From Gadus chalcogrammus (lineage: Eukaryota; Chordata; Actinopteri; Gadiformes; Gadidae): 64,000 bases of DNA. Shown one piece after another: positions 61,006-64,000 of this stretch. Each line of letters opens with the position of its first letter. The first letter of the stretch is position 1. Under the pieces are notes generated by a model. It saw only the letters and a program-made list of their open reading frames with translations, was not told where the DNA came from and did not search any database. The position numbers and the translations under genes are program-made. The stretch covers positions 25,948,111 to 26,012,110 of the forward strand of contig NC_079419.1 in assembly GCF_026213295.1 (NCBI RefSeq), given 5' to 3'.

Positions 61006-61034
61006 ACTTACTGTCCCTGGGCGCAGGGACAGTA
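61006..61034. repeat. 11-bp inverted repeat at a deletion junction in DIRS pol
   Basis: TTACTGTCCCTG followed by GGCG and CAGGGACAGTAA forms a hairpin exactly where the reading leaves reverse transcriptase (GLLSLRP) and RNase H resumes (VWQGRTAQGRW). The usual connection region of about 100 residues is absent. Confidence 0.7.
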
Positions 61035-62289
61035 AGCCCAGAGGCACCACAGCTGAAGCAGCTGCCAGCTTGCCAAAAAGCTGAAGAAACAGAATAAAAA
61101 GCAGGCTCCTGCCGGCTCTGAAGAGGGGAAGGAGGCGGAGGATGTCGTTCACCCGTCGAGGTGAAAGGTAGGCCTTCATGGCGACAGAGTCCAGGACCAA
61201 CCCCAGATAGGTAACCCGTTGGGAAGGGTCCTGGCAACACTTTGATTGGTTCACCGTCAAGCCCAGCCGGGCGACGTGCGACAGCAGGCGGGCCGTGTCC
61301 TGGGCCACCTGGGACCTGGAGGGCGCACAGACCAGCCAGTCGTCCAGATACGGCAGGACCTTCATGCCCTGCGTCTGCAGGGGTGCGAGGGCTTCCGCCA
61401 CAACCCTGGTGAAAACCCTCGGGGAGAGGGAAAGCCCGAAGGGAAGTACCCTGAATTGGTAATGCCTGCCCCGATAGGCAAACCTCAGGAACCGCCTGTG
61501 GCGTGGCGCAACCTGCACATGAAAATAGGCGTCCTTCAGGTCTATTGTCGTAAACCACTCCCCCCTGGCAACTACCCTCAGGGTGTCCGCCGAGGTGAGC
61601 ATGTGGAATGGTAAAACTTTTAAAAACGTGTTCAGGCCCCTTAGGTCTAGAATGGGCCTGAATCCGCCGTCTTTCTTGGTTACCAGAAAGTACGCCGAGT
61701 AGAACCCCCCGGGTTGTAACTGAGGGTCCACTGGCTCGATCGCATCCTTGGCCAGGAGGGCGGATAGCTCCTGGGCCAGAGCTGCGGCCTTCGTCGGGTC
61801 GCGGATGACTGTCATCCTGAGCCGGCCGAAGGCCTGGGGCCGGCGTCGGAACTGTAATTCGTACCCCTGGGTTAAGGTGGAAACCACCCAGGGGTCTATA
61901 GTACAGGCAGCCCCCCGGCCTCTATCGGCTCTGGAGGGGTACCGGTGAGGCTCCGCGGCTCGAGGCTGCACGGGCGATGGGCGGGCGTGGGCGCGAAAGC
62001 TTTCAGCGGGCTGCTGGGCGGGCCGCCGAGACCTACGTAGGCCCTCATCTCTCGCTGGGTAAGAGCGTGGAGGCTGGTAGCAGCCCCGGGGGGCAGCCGG
62101 GGGGGCTCTAGGCCTGCCAGGAGCAGACACACTCCTGTGAAGACCCGACAGCTGCAGGTTGGTTTGCCTAGCTTGGGCAGCTCGCTCCAGCGTCTCCAGG
62201 GCAGTGACCCAAACAGCTCCCCCGGTACCACTGGCACGGCTCTGAGGGCCTTCCTGCATGCCTCCGTCAGGGGCGACTGAGCCAACCAA
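61020..62289 (-). pseudogene. DIRS reverse transcriptase
   Basis: Motifs follow in order: SAYFLVTKKDGGFRPILDLR, FTTIDLKDAYFHVQVAP, FRVLPFGLSLSPRVFT, and VLPYLDDWLVCAPS with the YxDD catalytic box near 61340, then NQSKCCQDPSQRVTYLGLVL. The frame is open for over 400 residues, so this is the best preserved part. It overlaps the end of gag in another frame. The end is cut by the deletion at 61006-61034. Confidence 0.85.
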
Positions 62290-63535
62290 ACCTGGCGGCG
62301 AGTCTGGACCAGGGTGGACATAACACGCCCCAATTCCCTGGACATCAGGGCAAAGGCCTGTAGGGACGCATCGCTCAGGTCCTGCGTAGACGGCTCAACT
62401 GCAGCTTGTTGCAGCGAGGTCGAGAGCGCCAGCATTAGGTGGGAGAGGGAATTGCCAATCCGCCCCATACGCGCTGCTGCGTCATAGGCCTTCGAGAGCA
62501 GGTCGTCTGTGACCCTGCACTGGGGTCGAGGACACCTGGCATCCGGCCGCAAGGCCTGATCGGGGGTCAAAACGAGGGAGGGTTGTGTATATATATATAT
62601 ATATATATGGGCCTGTGGCTGGGGGGAGTGAAGTGCCTGTGGACAGCCTTTTGATTTTCAGGTGCTGGTGACGTGTAGTATAAATAAAAAGAAAAAAAAA
62701 AGAAAAAAAAAAAAATGAGGGAGGCAATGGCGGGCTCAACGGGTGGCATGTGACCCAACCCATACTGCGCTGGATCCCGCATGGCAGCCAAGGCCCGAGC
62801 ACTGGAAGAGGGGAGAGCCTTGGCATCCTTCCAGCAGACGTGCAGCTCCTTTAAATACTCCTCCGAAGGAGGGACAGAGAAAGGGGATGTGGCAGGGCTG
62901 CGCCTGAAAAAGGCGCTAGGCTGAGCCAAGTCTGCCTGAGGAGCATCGAGCCCCAGGCGAGCCAGGGCCGTACGGATGACGGCCCCGATGGGTTACCCTC
63001 TGTGCTGTGCCCAGAGCTCTGAGCAGAGGAGCGGGAGGCCTCCCCAAAAGCGTTTGAGGCTTCCTCCCCCGTGACACCCTCACTGAAGAGGTTAGCCGAT
63101 GCCGCCAGCGACAGGACATCGTCCGGCCCGGCACATTCCCCAAGGAAGGGTCAGGCCGGATGTCAGCCACCGCGCCACCTGCCCCAGGTTGCAGGGTCAG
63201 GAGGAGTTCCTGTATCCTCACCATGTCGGACGACAAGCGATCCACCTTGGATGCTAGCTCGTCCCTAGCCCTTTTCCTGGGGGAGGCCCTGCTCTACCCC
63301 GACGCCAAGAACGGCCGGGCTGAGCTGGAGGAAGTGGCGCCATTGATGGAAGGTCGACGGCTGCCGGATGTTCCACCGCTGCGAGCCTAGCCAGCCTGAG
63401 TGCCAAGGGCATGGAGCCGCAGTTCATACAGGCCCTCTCGGTAAGGCCCTCCCTCAAATGCTCGAAGCCGAGGCAAGAGGGGCAGCGATCATGGCCATCG
63501 TCAGGCTCAAGGAGGGCCACACAGGCGCCACACAT
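61896..63535 (-). pseudogene. DIRS Gag, frameshifted and interrupted
   Basis: The N-terminal part (63254-63535) has CGACVALLEPDDGHDRCPSC, a Cys-pair motif usual at the start of fish DIRS Gag. Parts in other frames follow: VRIQELLLTLQPGAGG at about 63200 and PPSEEYLKELHVCWKDAKAL at about 62850. After an insertion, TDDLLSKAYDAAARMGRIGN and SHLMLALSTSLQQAAV at about 62450 complete the conserved block. Gag packages the element's RNA. Confidence 0.7.
62582..62716 (+). mobile_element. 135-bp poly(A)-tailed insertion in DIRS gag
   Basis: GAGGGAGG lies on both sides (62574-62581, 62717-62724). The insert starts with GTTGTG and (TA)n and ends in a poly(A)-rich tail on the + strand, so it is a retroposed sequence. 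Removing it and one duplicate restores gag reading (EPAIASL-VLTPDQALRP). Confidence 0.75.
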
Positions 63536-63599
63536 GAGCCTCAGCAGAACACTGGAGAGGGGAGCACTGCTTTCACCAGTGAGCTACTAACTCAAGAAA

Positions 63600-64000
63600 A
63601 GCCAAGAAAGTGTTACCGGGAGAGGACGCGAGAGCGCAGTCTTCACCAGCAAGTGACTGAAAATAATTACACACTCAAATATACAGTAGTGTTCTCGGGA
63701 GAGGATGCGAGAGCGCTGCCTTCCCCGGTAAGTGACTGAAAAGAAACACACAAGTGTTACAGGGAGGGCGCGAGAGCGCTGCCTTCACCGGTAAGTGACT
63801 GAAAAGAAACACACAAGTGTTACAGGGAGAGGGCGCGAGAGCGCTGCCTTCACCGATAAGTGACTGAAAAGAAACACACAAGTGTTACAGGGAGAGGGCG
63901 CGAGAGCGCTGCCTTCACCGGTAAGTGATTGAAAAGTAAACCCCAACAGTGTTACAGGGAGAGGGCGCGAGAGCGCTGCCTTCACCGGTAAGTGACCGAA
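63600..64000. repeat. 65-bp tandem repeat upstream of DIRS gag
   Basis: GTTACAGGGAGAGGGCGCGA followed by GAGCGCTGCCTTCACCGGTA and GTGACTGAAAAGAAACACAC repeats at least six times and runs into the window edge. It lies 5' of gag, so it is probably a repeated leader or terminal region of the element. Copies nearer gag are more diverged. Confidence 0.85.

Larger units (their letters stand above)
58869..64000 (-). mobile_element. DIRS-type retrotransposon, 5' end beyond the window
   Basis: On the - strand the order is Gag, reverse transcriptase/RNase H (plus a methylase-like tail), then tyrosine recombinase, as in DIRS1-like elements, which replicate through a circular DNA and integrate by recombinase rather than integrase. 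The 3' side (58869-59215) has GTTACGTATGTAACTCCGGT and GACCGCCAGAGGCGGTGCAT, with an inverted copy at 59092-59141, matching the inverted and internal complementary repeats of DIRS. Frameshifts, a deletion and an insertion show this copy is dead. Confidence 0.85.

Overview
The window is animal nuclear DNA, almost certainly from a teleost fish. Evidence for this is intron-split genes with GT/AG junctions, a two-coding-exon FAM163 gene, a natterin/aerolysin-like gene, DIRS, piggyBac, Harbinger, hAT and LINE relics of the kinds common in fish, and very abundant (CA)n tracts. The CA density and natterin-like gene would fit a cod-like (gadiform) genome, but that species guess is inference only. No bacterial-type operons, CRISPR arrays or rRNA genes were seen.

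Layout. 1-4.3 kb: a tandem satellite, then the last exons of a HECT-type E3 ubiquitin ligase gene (+) facing a DDE integrase/transposase-like gene (-), tail to tail. 4.3-11 kb: short DNA transposons, including a 1.25-kb element and two adjacent 0.39-kb elements with perfect or near-perfect inverted ends and 3-bp target duplications, CA repeats, and relics of hAT-like, CACTA-like and tRNA-SINE sequences. 11.2-18.6 kb: a decayed LINE with tandem repeats in front of ORF1, interrupted by a HARBI1-type element and a hAT element. 18.8-21 kb: a natterin-like gene (-) with signal-peptide exon and TATA box, broken by a one-base frameshift. 21.9-28.7 kb: a long inverted repeat (foldback 3) with a hAT insertion. 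29.2-33.5 kb: a ZBED-like hAT element holding a TTAA-flanked element that itself contains a palindrome. 33.8-39 kb: a Harbinger-like MITE, minisatellites and simple repeats. 39.6-42.1 kb: the only apparently intact host gene, a FAM163 family membrane protein gene (+). 44.5-58.5 kb: a composite of two nested foldback elements plus a piggyBac copy. 58.9 kb to the end: a DIRS-type tyrosine-recombinase retrotransposon (-), cut by the window edge.

The most unusual content is the family of long palindromic elements. Foldback 2 (48063-55166) is an almost exactly symmetric 7.1-kb palindrome with ends GCAACCC/GGGTTGC and a 5-bp target duplication. It sits in one arm of foldback 1 (44497-58525), which has the same end motif and its own 5-bp duplication. 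Their arms contain smaller palindromes and modules shared with foldback 3 and with a Harbinger-like MITE at 4767-6021. None has a recognisable transposase gene, so they look like non-autonomous, modular, recursively palindromic transposons.

Limits: all family names come from reading motifs by eye; no alignments or database searches were possible. Frameshifts may be real decay or assembly error, and long palindromes are regions where assemblies can be wrong.
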